Source: Candidatus Caldarchaeum subterraneum
GTDB lineage: Archaea; Thermoproteota; Nitrososphaeria_A; Caldarchaeales; Caldarchaeaceae
DNA length: 64,000 nucleotides
NCBI GenBank assembly: GCA_937934305.1
Contig: CALHAG010000009.1
Span: forward strand, 1 to 64,000
Direction: 5' to 3'
The notes beneath the pieces are model-generated. The model did not search any database, had not been told where the DNA came from, and saw only the letters and a list, made by a program, of their open reading frames with translations. Positions 49,842 to 59,175 of the stretch are shown piece after piece. The translations under genes were made by a program, and so were the position numbers. The number at the start of each line of letters is the position of its first letter. Within the stretch, counting starts at the first letter, position 1.

Positions 49842-50924
49842 ATGGAGCGTTTTCTCGAACTCGATGGTTCAATAGGTGAGGGAGGTGGTCAGGTTCTTAG
49901 AGTAGCCTTAGCCATCTCGGCAATAATTAGAAGACCTCTCCATGTTTACAACATCAGGAAGAAGAGAAGCAACCCGGGGCTTCGTAACCAGCATCTGACC
50001 GCTGTAAGGGCTGTTCAGCTAGCCTGCGGAGGAGAGGTGAGAAACGCCCACATCGGCTCGACTGAGATATTTTTCATCCCCGGAAAAGACACCATAGAAA
50101 AACTGTTTCTAGACACAGGCACGGCGGGAAGCACATCACTAGTCCTCCAGTCACTTATCCCCGTCCTCTGCTTTGGGAAAACTAGGACACTGTTCCGGAT
50201 ACGCGGTGGAACAAACAACCCAAACGCGCCCACCTTCGAATATTTTCAGCAGATTTTCTTCCATTTTCTGCATAGGATTGGAGTCGAATGTGGGCTGAGG
50301 CTTTTGAGACGCGGTTTTTACCCTAGAGGAGGCGGCGAGGTGGAGGGATACATCGTCCCTGTAAAGAGAATCTCGGCTTTCAGCTTGACCGAGAGGCCTC
50401 AGCTCACAAAAGTATCCATCCACGCATACACCTCTAGACTTCCGCCGCATGTAGCTAAGCGAATGGCCGAGTCATGTCGACAGCGGCTGCAAGCCGACGG
50501 CATAACAGTGGTAGAGACACGTGAAGAGGTGTTAACCGAGTCTATGCACGGCTGCGCAGTCGACCCGGGAGCTGGAATATTTGTCGCGGGGGAGTTTGAC
50601 ACAATCCGCATGGGTGTTGACAGGCTTGGAGAGAAGGGGGTTCCGGCTGAGAAGGTGGGCCAGGAAGCCGCGGAAGATTTTCTCAAGGAGTATCGAAGCG
50701 GTGCCCCGGTTGACACTCATCTCGGAGACATGCTGGTGATTTACGCCGCTTTGGCCGAAGGTGTCTCAACATACCGTGTCTCAACACTCACCATGCATAC
50801 GCTAACCAGCATAGATGTCTGCAAAGCTCTTCTCGAAATCACTGCTTCCGTGGATGGTGAGCTGGGAGGCCCTGCCACAATCACCATACGTGGAACGGGG
50901 ATACTGAACAAAAATATATCATAG
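49842..50924 (+). CDS. rtcA: RNA 3'-terminal phosphate cyclase RtcA
   Basis: A 360-residue enzyme that converts RNA 3' phosphates to 2',3'-cyclic phosphates with ATP. The family signatures are LDGSIGEGGGQVLRVALAIS (residues 5-24), RGGTNNPNAPTFEYFQQIF, and RGFYPRGGGEV. The AMP-accepting histidine is probably in STLTMHTLTSID near the C-terminus. ATG 49842 is preferred over TTG 49839. The gene diverges from psmB. Confidence 0.95.
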   Translation: MERFLELDGSIGEGGGQVLRVALAISAIIRRPLHVYNIRKKRSNPGLRNQHLTAVRAVQLACGGEVRNAHIGSTEIFFIPGKDTIEKLFLDTGTAGSTSLVLQSLIPVLCFGKTRTLFRIRGGTNNPNAPTFEYFQQIFFHFLHRIGVECGLRLLRRGFYPRGGGEVEGYIVPVKRISAFSLTERPQLTKVSIHAYTSRLPPHVAKRMAESCRQRLQADGITVVETREEVLTESMHGCAVDPGAGIFVAGEFDTIRMGVDRLGEKGVPAEKVGQEAAEDFLKEYRSGAPVDTHLGDMLVIYAALAEGVSTYRVSTLTMHTLTSIDVCKALLEITASVDGELGGPATITIRGTGILNKNIS

Positions 50925-50942
50925 CGAGAGAAAGGATGCCGA

Positions 50943-51458
50943 ATGAAACGTGGACTCTTCATTGGCCGTTTCCAGCCTTTTCACCTCGGGCACCTCCGCG
51001 CCGTTGAACACATTCTGAGAAAAGAGGATGAACTCATTATCGGCATCGGCTCCGCCCAATACAGTCACACAGCAGATAATCCTTTCACAGCAGGAGAACG
51101 TATAGAGATAATCATGAAAAGCCTCAGGCAAACAGTTGATACACGCCGTGTCTACCTGATACCAATACCGGACGTCGGAGAACACAGGCTTTGGGTCAGC
51201 CAAGTCATCTCCTACTGCCCCAGTTTCCAAACTGTTTACAGCAACAACGGCTTGGTCAAGGTGTTGTTTGAAGAGGCTGGATACAGGGTTGAGCCTGTTC
51301 CCTTCTTTGACCGTGAGCTGATGATGGGCCGTGAAATCAGGCGACTCATATCGTCTGGCGGAGACTGGAGAAGCAGGCTTCACCCCGACGCCGCAAAGTA
51401 TCTCGCCGAGATAGGTGCGGAGAAGAGGCTGGCGACCATTCTCAAGCCCGACTTTTGA
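50943..51458 (+). CDS. nadM: Nicotinamide-nucleotide adenylyltransferase NadM
   Basis: A 171-residue archaeal NMN adenylyltransferase that makes NAD. The HxGH motif is in GRFQPFHLGHLRAVEHI (residues 8-24), and the second nucleotide motif is the late ISSGGDW, with GSAQYSHTADNPFTAGER between. It starts 18 bases after rtcA. The 3' end overlaps the convergent SAM hydrolase gene by 17 bases. Confidence 0.95.
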   Translation: MKRGLFIGRFQPFHLGHLRAVEHILRKEDELIIGIGSAQYSHTADNPFTAGERIEIIMKSLRQTVDTRRVYLIPIPDVGEHRLWVSQVISYCPSFQTVYSNNGLVKVLFEEAGYRVEPVPFFDRELMMGREIRRLISSGGDWRSRLHPDAAKYLAEIGAEKRLATILKPDF

Positions 51459-52233
51459 CGAATGATATTCTGTCGCCGGGTTTTATGCCGAATGTCTTTG
51501 ACGCGTTTCCCCTGTTGACGGAAAGCTCCAAGTAGCCTGTTCCCCCCACCAGCAGAATAGGCTCACCCATCCCTACCTCAGCGTAAAATCTGCCAACCTT
51601 GGCAACCGTCTTCCATTCATCGTTAACATAAACCTCCGCTATTAACCAATCACTAGGTAAGCCACCCTCGATACAGGTAATCGCGTTACCAAACCTGTCA
51701 ACATGGAGAACAACCGAATCCACCCAACCATCTCCCCAAACAGGCTTCGGTAACTGTAGCTGAACCGTTAATACATACGGCTCAGTTAGATGGGAGATGT
51801 CTTTTCCAGCGGCGACAAGACCCGCCACGTACGCGAAAACATCTCTTCCATGAAAGGTGTTGGAAACATTTGGAATAAGCTCCGACTTTATTCTGAACAC
51901 TTGTCTAATCTTTTCACGTGATGCAGCTGGATAGAGGAGGCCGTTGTCAGGCCCTATGAAGGTTTTCCCCGACATGGTTTCGATGATGAGGGCTGCGCGT
52001 TCGCTGCCGACGCCGGGGTCGATGACTGCAACGAAGATTGTGTTGCTTGGGAATGTTTTTGCGGCGAGCGCCAGGAGGAAGGCTCCCTGCAGTATGTTTT
52101 GGGGATAGACCTGATGTGTGATGTCGACAAGCACCGCGTCACGAGTTTCCTTGAGAATAGTGGCTTTGACCTCTGCGACGTAGGTGTCCACGTCGCCGAA
52201 GTCGGTTAAGAGAGCGACGATTGGTTTATTCAT
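51442..52233 (-). CDS. SAM hydroxide adenosyltransferase (DUF62 family SAM hydrolase)
   Basis: A 263-residue protein of the DUF62 / chlorinase-fluorinase group. The family marks are [17 protein letters not shown] at the N-terminus, [26 protein letters not shown] and [14 protein letters not shown]. Archaeal members split SAM to adenosine and methionine with water. The ATG at 52233 gives the natural N-terminus; the frame extends 38 residues further but overlaps the divergent pth2 gene. Confidence 0.92.
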   Translation of the reverse strand: MNKPIVALLTDFGDVDTYVAEVKATILKETRDAVLVDITHQVYPQNILQGAFLLALAAKTFPSNTIFVAVIDPGVGSERAALIIETMSGKTFIGPDNGLLYPAASREKIRQVFRIKSELIPNVSNTFHGRDVFAYVAGLVAAGKDISHLTEPYVLTVQLQLPKPVWGDGWVDSVVLHVDRFGNAITCIEGGLPSDWLIAEVYVNDEWKTVAKVGRFYAEVGMGEPILLVGGTGYLELSVNRGNASKTFGIKPGDRISFVKSRA

Positions 52234-52266
52234 CCTTTTATCCACCGCTTGGAAACGTTCAGGGTA

Positions 52267-52623
52267 ATGGCTGGATTTAAGCAGGTGATTGTTGTGCGGT
52301 CTGATTTGAGGATGAGTGTGGGCAAGACCGCTGCTCAGGCTGGGCATGCGGCTGTGCTTGCTCTGGAGAGGACACGTAGAATGAGGCCCGAATGGGTTAG
52401 AAACTGGTTTGAGACAGGGCAGAAGAAAGTTGTTCTCCGTGTTTCATCCGAGGAGGAGCTTCGCAGAATAGCCATGGAGTGCAGTCGACGCGGTTTGCCG
52501 TGGGAAATTGTTGAAGACGCCGGGTTGACAGAGCTTCCTCCAGGAACCGCAACAGCCCTCGGCATAGGCCCAGCGCCTGAAGAGGAAGTGGACAAGGTAA
52601 CGGGAAGCTTACCCCTTCTCTGA
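52267..52623 (+). CDS. pth2: Peptidyl-tRNA hydrolase Pth2
   Basis: A 118-residue Pth2/Bit1-type enzyme that releases peptides from peptidyl-tRNA. Signature segments are [61 protein letters not shown] 52267 is used; TTG 52249 would add six residues. CTTTTAT at 52236-52242 can serve as its TATA element. The gene is 11 bases before the rhomboid gene. Confidence 0.95.
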   Translation: MAGFKQVIVVRSDLRMSVGKTAAQAGHAAVLALERTRRMRPEWVRNWFETGQKKVVLRVSSEEELRRIAMECSRRGLPWEIVEDAGLTELPPGTATALGIGPAPEEEVDKVTGSLPLL

Positions 52624-52634
52624 GGCGAAACAAA

Positions 52635-53318
52635 ATGTTTGAAGAATACTCCCCACACAGGCCACGCCTAGTCTACGTCATTATAGTCGCCAACATCGCT
52701 GTCTGGCTTTTCATCAACATCGTTTTCACCAACCAGGCAGCGCTAAGCAGGTTTCTTCTCAGCTTCGGGGCTGTGCCATTTTTCATTCTGAATGGGCAGA
52801 ACCTCATCAGCCTCATCAGCTACATGTTTATCCACGTCGATTTCTTCCACATTTTCCTCAACATGTATGCTCTCTTTCTCTTCGGCAGGGATGTTGAGGA
52901 GCGGCTGGGGTCAGCCTTGTTCCTCGGCGTATATTTTCTAAGCGGGGTTGTCGCCGCGGTTTTTCACATGATTTATTACGCTGTTTTCATGTCTCTGGAA
53001 TGTAGTCCATTTGTTCGCCCTCTTCCGGCTGTTTGCGTGGTTCCGGCTATAGGAGCGTCGGGAGCTATATTCGGCATCATGGGAAGCTATCTCGTCTTCT
53101 TTCCACGGAGACCTCTCGCAGCCTTTCTCTACCTCATACCAATCATCGCACCAGCATACATCGTCATAGCCTTCATCATCCTAATCCAGACCTTCTTCAT
53201 GCTGACCATGCCATTTAGCACCATCGCATACACGGCACATGTTGGAGGATTCATCGCAGGACTTCTTGCATCACTACCGTTAAGAAACCGTGGACCCAGC
53301 TGGACCGTTTATGGTTAG
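52635..53318 (+). CDS. Rhomboid-family intramembrane serine protease
   Basis: A 227-residue protein with six membrane helices. The catalytic dyad is Ser142 in GASGAIFG and His202 in YTAHVGGF; the HxxxN motif on helix 2 is HIFLNMYA (residues 72-79). A long loop L1 with aromatic residues (VDFFHIF) and a 30-residue loop before the catalytic helix are visible. Substrates are unknown. It follows pth2 closely and precedes the nuoBCD promoter. Confidence 0.93.
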   Translation: MFEEYSPHRPRLVYVIIVANIAVWLFINIVFTNQAALSRFLLSFGAVPFFILNGQNLISLISYMFIHVDFFHIFLNMYALFLFGRDVEERLGSALFLGVYFLSGVVAAVFHMIYYAVFMSLECSPFVRPLPAVCVVPAIGASGAIFGIMGSYLVFFPRRPLAAFLYLIPIIAPAYIVIAFIILIQTFFMLTMPFSTIAYTAHVGGFIAGLLASLPLRNRGPSWTVYG

Positions 53319-53323
53319 CAACC

Positions 53324-53332
53324 TATAATAAT
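53324..53332 (+). promoter_or_regulatory. TATA box for nuoBCD
   Basis: TATAATAAT is 27-35 bases before the nuoB ATG, just after the rhomboid stop. Confidence 0.55.
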
Positions 53333-53358
53333 AAGCCGCCGCTTTTCTGCTTAAAGAC

Positions 53359-54015
53359 ATGTACCCGCAGACAAGAACCTTCTTCCCAGGATACATAAAA
53401 ACAGGAATATTCGGCTACAGGTTTGCGGACTCGAAAAACATAGTGTCGATGGTCGAGGAGAATGAGGTTCCGCCGCGTAAGGTTGACGAGACAATCGCTC
53501 GTTATGGTGTGGAGAAGGTTCACAGAGTGGAGACGCCCCGTGGTGTTGAGTATTTTCTCTACAGGTTTCGCAACTTTAGGCTGATAAGGTATCTGCTCAA
53601 CTGGGGTAGGATGGCTTCTCTCTTTCCCGCTCACATAACCACGGCATGCTGCTCGGTCGAGTTTGCTGCAACACACTCACCCAGATACGACCCTGAGCGC
53701 TTTGGCTGGCTTCCTGCCACGGGAAGCCTTCGCCAGAGCGATGTGTTGGTTGTGGAGGGAACTGTTACTTCAAAGATGGCTCAGAGGCTTCGACTGGTCT
53801 ATGACCAGATGCCTGAGCCGAAGTGGGTGATGGCCATGGGCGCATGCGCCATAAGCGGCGGACTATACGCCAAAGATAGCTACAACGTCATACAGGGCAT
53901 AGACGATATTCTCCCGGTTGATGTCTATGTTCCTGGATGTCCTCCAAACCCCTCAACGTTTTTCCAAGCCATTCTGCTGCTTAGAGAGAAAATCCTGTAT
54001 GGGAGGGTTGCATAA
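53359..54015 (+). CDS. nuoB: NADH-quinone oxidoreductase-type complex subunit B
   Basis: A 218-residue subunit that holds cluster N2, the last cluster before quinone. The four-cysteine pattern is seen as TTACCSVEFAA, MAMGACAISGG and YVPGCPPNPS. The N-terminal 75 residues are longer than in many bacterial homologues and have no clear motif. The stop and the nuoC start share one base at 54015. Confidence 0.95.
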   Translation: MYPQTRTFFPGYIKTGIFGYRFADSKNIVSMVEENEVPPRKVDETIARYGVEKVHRVETPRGVEYFLYRFRNFRLIRYLLNWGRMASLFPAHITTACCSVEFAATHSPRYDPERFGWLPATGSLRQSDVLVVEGTVTSKMAQRLRLVYDQMPEPKWVMAMGACAISGGLYAKDSYNVIQGIDDILPVDVYVPGCPPNPSTFFQAILLLREKILYGRVA

Positions 54016-54500
54016 TGTCTGAAAACGTGTTGACCGTTGTCACAGAGCTTGAGAACAAGTTTGGAAAAGCGTTGCTGGAGAAGGCTGTGGACACACGTAA
54101 GCTTGTGAAAATTGTTGTGGAGGTCGATTCGCTGGTCGCTGTGGCACGTTTTCTAAGAGACAACTATGGGCTCGACCATGTGAAAGCGGTTACCGGCGTG
54201 GATTTGAGCAGGCTTTTGAAGAAAGAGGACAAGATAGAGGTCATTTATCATCTCGGCTCCTACACGAGGCCTGAGCTGGCAACGGCTGACATAGCGCTGT
54301 CGACGAAGCTGGATAGAAAGTCGCCGCGTATGCCGAGCCTGATGGATGTTTGGCCCAGTGTGGAGTTTCATGAACGAGAGGTGTATGAAATGTTCGGAGT
54401 AGTTTTCGAAGGTCATCCAGACTTGAGGAGGCTACTATTGCCAGAGTATTGGAACGACATTCCGCCCATGTTGAAGGATTATGAGCCGCCGGGGCGGTGA
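54015..54500 (+). CDS. nuoC: NADH-quinone oxidoreductase-type complex subunit C
   Basis: A 161-residue subunit. The C-terminal family motif is WPSVEFHEREVYEMFGVVFEGH, followed by DLRRLLLPEYW. It is separate from subunit D, which starts six bases later, as in archaeal complexes. It has no iron-sulfur cluster and helps to hold the peripheral arm. Confidence 0.95.
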   Translation: MSENVLTVVTELENKFGKALLEKAVDTRKLVKIVVEVDSLVAVARFLRDNYGLDHVKAVTGVDLSRLLKKEDKIEVIYHLGSYTRPELATADIALSTKLDRKSPRMPSLMDVWPSVEFHEREVYEMFGVVFEGHPDLRRLLLPEYWNDIPPMLKDYEPPGR

Positions 54501-54506
54501 AACAAG

Positions 54507-55730
54507 TTGACAGTAACGGAGCGTAAGGAGATAAGAAAAATCGAAGTGTATGATGTCGGTGAAGGAGCACTCAAGATCAGCTACGGCCCCCAGCACCCCG
54601 GCACTGGACACTTCAGGCTAATCATCACCGTTCTCGGCGACACAGTTCTTGAAGCAGAACCAGACCCGGGTTTCGTCCACAGGGGAGAGGAGAAACTCGC
54701 AGAATACAAGACATGGATTACAAACATACCGCATCTCGAGAGGCCGGTCATCCTCGATTCCGCTGGCATACAGTATCCATATGTCTTGGCTGTGGAGAAG
54801 CTGATGGGTATAGAGCCCCCCGAGAGGGCTAAATACCTCCGCGTCATCATGGCTGAGCTGCAGCGTATCGCCAGCCACCTCTACTGGTTCGCCCTATACG
54901 GTGTCTTCCTTGGAAACTCGACCATGTTTCTATGGTGCTTTGGCGACCGCGAATACCTTGTCGACCTCACCTCGCTGATAGGAGGCCAACGCATAACCCA
55001 TAGCTACTTCGAGCCCGGCGGTGTCCGCAACGACATGCCTTCTAAGGTTCCGCAACCACTCTTGAAAGAGTTTAACCGCTACTATAGGATGGTGATGGGC
55101 AACGATTTGCCCGCCGACGCTGAGCAGCTCCGCAAATACATCACATATGTCTGCGAATGTTTCGACAAGCGGCTTGATGACTACTGGGACCTCTTCTTCA
55201 ACAACGAGCTCTTCATCTCAAGGACAAGAAACGTGGGCATTCTCAAGCCGGAGGATGCAATTAAGCTGGGAGTGGTTGGAACAACTCTCAGAGCATCTGG
55301 GATAAAGTTTGACAACAGGCTAAACAACCCATACGACGTCTACAGCCAGCTCAAGTTCGAGATACCGGTGGGAGAGCGTGGCGACTGCTACGACCGAGCC
55401 ATCGTAGGCTTCAAGGAGATGAGGGAAAGCTGCAAAATCATTTCACAAGCGGCTGAGATGATGCCCGATGGCCCCGTAAAGGTTAAGCAGCATCCCATAA
55501 ACATAAGGGTTCCTGCGGGTGAGGCTGTGGCGAGGACAGAGGCTGCGCGAGGCGAGATGATGTACTATGTCAGGAGCGAGGGAGGTGATAAGCCCTACCG
55601 TGTAAAAATAAGCACACCCTCTTTCCGCCTAATACCCGCCATAAAGTATCTGCTTAGAGGAGAGGAGATAGCCAACATACCGCCGATATACTGGTCTCTC
55701 AACTACTGGCCAGTCGAGGCTGACCGCTGA
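54507..55730 (+). CDS. nuoD: NADH-quinone oxidoreductase-type complex subunit D
   Basis: A 407-residue 49-kDa-type subunit that lines the quinone site. Characteristic segments are YGPQHPGTGHFRLII, DPGFVHRGEEKLAE, ERAKYLRVIMAELQRIASHLYW and the GGVRND loop. The start is TTG at 54507. The genes for NADH-oxidising subunits E, F, G are not in this window, so the electron donor of the complex cannot be stated; it could be ferredoxin or another carrier. Confidence 0.95.
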   Translation: MTVTERKEIRKIEVYDVGEGALKISYGPQHPGTGHFRLIITVLGDTVLEAEPDPGFVHRGEEKLAEYKTWITNIPHLERPVILDSAGIQYPYVLAVEKLMGIEPPERAKYLRVIMAELQRIASHLYWFALYGVFLGNSTMFLWCFGDREYLVDLTSLIGGQRITHSYFEPGGVRNDMPSKVPQPLLKEFNRYYRMVMGNDLPADAEQLRKYITYVCECFDKRLDDYWDLFFNNELFISRTRNVGILKPEDAIKLGVVGTTLRASGIKFDNRLNNPYDVYSQLKFEIPVGERGDCYDRAIVGFKEMRESCKIISQAAEMMPDGPVKVKQHPINIRVPAGEAVARTEAARGEMMYYVRSEGGDKPYRVKISTPSFRLIPAIKYLLRGEEIANIPPIYWSLNYWPVEADR

Positions 55731-55732
55731 AG

Positions 55733-58207
55733 CTACATAAAGCTCTCAAGGCTCGTTAACCCGATGATACTGTCGAAATCAATCTCGAGCGGGTCGAGAA
55801 CCTGCTCAAAAGTCGACCTCATGTACTCGATGTATTTATCGACATCTATGTTTTCTCTTTTGGCCAGCTGGAGCGGCGTGACACCGTCTTTGTCCTTTGT
55901 CTTGACATAGCTGATGATGTCGCCGGGCCCGACCTTGATGCCGAGGCTTTGAAGCTTCTTCGCAGCCTTTACGTGCTGAGGCGTTGTCTTCTCATATCGC
56001 TCGATGGTCTTCGACATCATTACACGGAAGGCGAGCTGGTCAATTTCAAAGGTCCTGTTCTTTAGCCTCGAGTACCATGTCGCGATAACCTGTCGAATGT
56101 TCTTCTTCACCGTCTCCAGCTCCTCAGCAGACTTGACCTCCGCAAGCTGCTTTAACATATCGTCAAAAGCCTCCTTGATGAAGACTGGGATGTTTCTCTT
56201 CTTACCCGTCAGGCCCTTTACGTCAACAACACCCCTGTCCGTTACCCCTAAATAGTTTTTCTTCCTTTTGCTGAAGACGACGTAGCGGTAGACTTTGTCG
56301 AACTCTAGGTCAAGCCTGAATTTTTCACGGGCCCATCTAATCAGTTCATGGACAAGCTCCTGCTTCTCAGCCTTGAGGAATATCGAGTCAGTGTCGCCGT
56401 ACACCACGGTGACGCCAAGGGATTTCGCCTTCTCTACGGCGGAGGAGAAGACGTATCTTCCGATAGCTGTGGTGCTCTCAGCCAGCGGAGGACAGTAGAG
56501 TGGAAATTCTTCAAACCCCAGCACACCGTAGCTGGCGTTTAGAAAAACCTTCAAAGCCCTCTGTACAACCTCGTACCAGCTTCTCGTCACGGGGTCGAGA
56601 GACTTGTTCGAAGCCATCGGCTTATACCATCTGACACGGATGTCTCTAATCACTCCGATAATGCTGCTCTGAATTCCTCTCCTCTCCCTGCATACCCAGT
56701 GTGTTGTCTCTGGGATGGTGTTTGTTCTGCAGCTTTCATGTCCACAGTTTATCGTCTCGAAGCTTAGGTTGTATTCCTTCAGTATGCTTGGGTATAGGGA
56801 TGCGAAGTCGAGGACGGTTACGTTGAAGTGGACGCCAGGTACGGGTTCGACGACGAGAGCTCCGCGGTATTTCTTGCCCTCGATGATTGCTTTAGTTGTG
56901 GTGCCGCCCTTCGCGTTTATCAGCTCCTCCTTACGCGGGATAAGCCAGTTGCGGCCTCGGAGCTCCCAGTAGAGAAGATTCTTAATCCATCCGCTTACGC
57001 CGTGTCTGCACACATCCTCGATAGGCATCTTGCTTATCCGTGAAATTACGGCCATCAGCCTGAGTATGAGACGGTCGCCGGCCTCAACCATGTCGCGTAG
57101 AAGACGCGAGTCGCGGTAGCTGTAATCCGCGAGCTCTTGCAATGATAGCTCGTTGAGTGTTTTGGAGAGCTCGACTTTTCCTACACCTATCAACGCCTTG
57201 GCAACGCCGTCAAGTGTGTGTTCGCGATACCTGTTGTCAAAGGCGTAGACCTGTACCGATTTGTTGTTGAAGAATCTGTAGAGGTCTAGGTGTATTCCCC
57301 GCCGTAGAGAGGCTCCTTCTCTGCCGAGGGTGATGGGTATTCTGCTCTTCGGTATGCCGAGTTTCTCAGCTCTGTTGCGGAGATATGGGAGGTCGAAGTC
57401 GTCGCCGTTGAAGGTCACCACTATAGGGTAGGAGTCAATTATCTCGAAGCATCTGCTCAGGAGCGCTGTTTCATCGTCAAACACCTCGACGCTGTATTCG
57501 CCGCCGTTGAAAGTCATGTCGACACCGTCCCGCCTCAGGACAAGCACCTTACCCATACCTCTAGTGCCTGAGAAAGAGACAGCCACGACTCTGTCCACGG
57601 GGTTGCTGGGGCTGGGGACCTTGGTGGGCGAGTCGCTCAAAATCTCGATGTCAAGGCCGGTGAAATCGACCATGGGATGCTCAGACTCCAGCATCCGCAG
57701 CCAATTCTCCATCTCATCCCGCTCCTCACCCGAGAGGTCAGAGAAAAACTGTTGAAGAATGTTTTCCACCTTGGATTTCTCTCCATACACAGGGATGAGC
57801 TCATCATTCTTTTTCTCGTAAATCATGCTTGGTGTGAGCCGCATGTCGTAAACATAGTTCAGGTGATAGGGTATGTCAGCTTCCCACGCAGGGATAAGTT
57901 CTCGGATAGATTTTTTGCTTCCCCCGACAGCAAGGGGGTCAGTTGCCTGAATAAGCGTCATCTCCCGCATCTTATCAGCTATGCTGTCATACTTCGTGAC
58001 CTTGATAAAAGCCGTGGCACCTGCTTCACGCAGAGCCTGGTTCTTCTCAAGCTCTTGGACCGGCTGGTCGGTTAAGCAGTATGGCTTGTGACCAGTTGGG
58101 TCCATGTATATCTCCACGGTGTTTGTGGAGAGGTTGAGAAGCTTAAGGAATGCTTTCCTCTCCTGGCCATCGTATCCAACGCCGAGTAGAAAATATCGCT
58201 CCACCAT
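55733..58207 (-). CDS. polB: Family B DNA polymerase
   Basis: An 824-residue replicative-type polymerase with proofreading. Exonuclease motifs are FTGLDIEIL, TFNGDDFDLPYLRNRA and YSYRDSRLL. Polymerase motifs are DFASLYPSILKEYNLS, KVFLNASYGVLGF and VYGDTDSIF. All catalytic acids are present. The C-terminus GLTSLESFM is similar to a PCNA-interacting box but lacks the glutamine. The ATG at 58207 is preferred; TTG 58216 adds three residues. The N-terminal sequence before the exonuclease is typical of the archaeal enzymes. Confidence 0.96.
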   Translation of the reverse strand: MVERYFLLGVGYDGQERKAFLKLLNLSTNTVEIYMDPTGHKPYCLTDQPVQELEKNQALREAGATAFIKVTKYDSIADKMREMTLIQATDPLAVGGSKKSIRELIPAWEADIPYHLNYVYDMRLTPSMIYEKKNDELIPVYGEKSKVENILQQFFSDLSGEERDEMENWLRMLESEHPMVDFTGLDIEILSDSPTKVPSPSNPVDRVVAVSFSGTRGMGKVLVLRRDGVDMTFNGGEYSVEVFDDETALLSRCFEIIDSYPIVVTFNGDDFDLPYLRNRAEKLGIPKSRIPITLGREGASLRRGIHLDLYRFFNNKSVQVYAFDNRYREHTLDGVAKALIGVGKVELSKTLNELSLQELADYSYRDSRLLRDMVEAGDRLILRLMAVISRISKMPIEDVCRHGVSGWIKNLLYWELRGRNWLIPRKEELINAKGGTTTKAIIEGKKYRGALVVEPVPGVHFNVTVLDFASLYPSILKEYNLSFETINCGHESCRTNTIPETTHWVCRERRGIQSSIIGVIRDIRVRWYKPMASNKSLDPVTRSWYEVVQRALKVFLNASYGVLGFEEFPLYCPPLAESTTAIGRYVFSSAVEKAKSLGVTVVYGDTDSIFLKAEKQELVHELIRWAREKFRLDLEFDKVYRYVVFSKRKKNYLGVTDRGVVDVKGLTGKKRNIPVFIKEAFDDMLKQLAEVKSAEELETVKKNIRQVIATWYSRLKNRTFEIDQLAFRVMMSKTIERYEKTTPQHVKAAKKLQSLGIKVGPGDIISYVKTKDKDGVTPLQLAKRENIDVDKYIEYMRSTFEQVLDPLEIDFDSIIGLTSLESFM

Positions 58208-58240
58208 GAAAACCAAGATAACATTGGTTCCGATGGATAT

Positions 58241-59122
58241 TTAGGTTTCCTCCGCAGAGGCGAGTGTTTCAAAAATTATTCGGGCAGCGAGCGCGGCAGT
58301 TGCACCGTTGTCGAAGAGCGGGTTAACCTCAACTACATCCAAACCAGATGGTCTAAAGGCTCCTAGCGTTGAGACAAGGTCAATAACCTGTGTCGGGGTG
58401 AGGCCCTCGGGTTCAGGGTTTCCCACACCGGGGCAGAATCCCGGGTCCACCACGTCGATATCAACCGATACGTATGGACGGCCGTCTCCCACGACTTCTT
58501 CAAGAATCTTCAACACTCTCCGCCTATCATCCATCTCACTTGCCTTAACGAACATGATTCCATGGTTTTTTGCGAACATCTCCTCTGCGGGGTCGAAGCC
58601 CCTAACACCTATGACTGCCACTGGTTTGTTGGGAAATTTTTCCACGAGACGACGTAAATAAGATGCGTGATTGAACCGTAGACCAAGATACTCGTCACGC
58701 AAGTCAAAATGTGCGTCGAGAACTACGATACTTGACGATTCCTTTGCAAGAGATTTGAAGCAAGAATATGTGAAGCTGTGCTCCCCGCCAATCATAACAG
58801 GAGTTTTTCCCGAAGCCGATATCATCTCAACAACCTTTGCCACTTTTCTAAGCATTTTCGGCAGCTTGTACTCGAAGATGATGTCGCCGAGGTCGGCTAT
58901 TTTGGCTGCGGATATGTCGAAGTTTTTCCGATAGCTGTTGGCCTCGATGTTTGCGCTGAACCTGCGGACGGCTTCGGGGCCATATCTACAACCAGGCCGA
59001 AAGCTGCTGGTCAAGTCATAAGGGACGCCGAAAACACAGTATCGTGCATCCTCATACCCAACCTCCACGCCGGAGAAAACAATCCCCTTCTGCAGATAGA
59101 ATGAAAGCTCGCTCGTCTCCAT
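58241..59122 (-). CDS. speB: Agmatinase/arginase-family ureohydrolase
   Basis: A 293-residue manganese hydrolase of the arginase/agmatinase family. Metal-binding motifs are GGEHSFTYS, VVLDAHFDLRDE and SVDIDVVDPGFCPG. The agmatinase-like 'VPYDLTSSFRPGCRYGPEAV' start of the fold is present. Agmatinase feeding putrescine or spermidine synthesis is the most likely function; guanidinobutyrase or formimidoylglutamase are possible. ATG 59122 is chosen because the minus-strand TATA box at 59143-59151 predicts a leaderless start there; ATG 59128 is two codons longer. Confidence 0.9.
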   Translation of the reverse strand: METSELSFYLQKGIVFSGVEVGYEDARYCVFGVPYDLTSSFRPGCRYGPEAVRRFSANIEANSYRKNFDISAAKIADLGDIIFEYKLPKMLRKVAKVVEMISASGKTPVMIGGEHSFTYSCFKSLAKESSSIVVLDAHFDLRDEYLGLRFNHASYLRRLVEKFPNKPVAVIGVRGFDPAEEMFAKNHGIMFVKASEMDDRRRVLKILEEVVGDGRPYVSVDIDVVDPGFCPGVGNPEPEGLTPTQVIDLVSTLGAFRPSGLDVVEVNPLFDNGATAALAARIIFETLASAEET

Positions 59123-59142
59123 GCTCATACTGTGTTGAAATC

Positions 59143-59151
59143 GTTTAAATA
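59143..59151 (-). promoter_or_regulatory. TATA box for the agmatinase-like gene
   Basis: TATTTAAAC on the minus strand is 21-29 bases before ATG 59122. Confidence 0.5.
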
Positions 59152-59175
59152 GAGTTTTGCCTCCTCGGTGGATAG

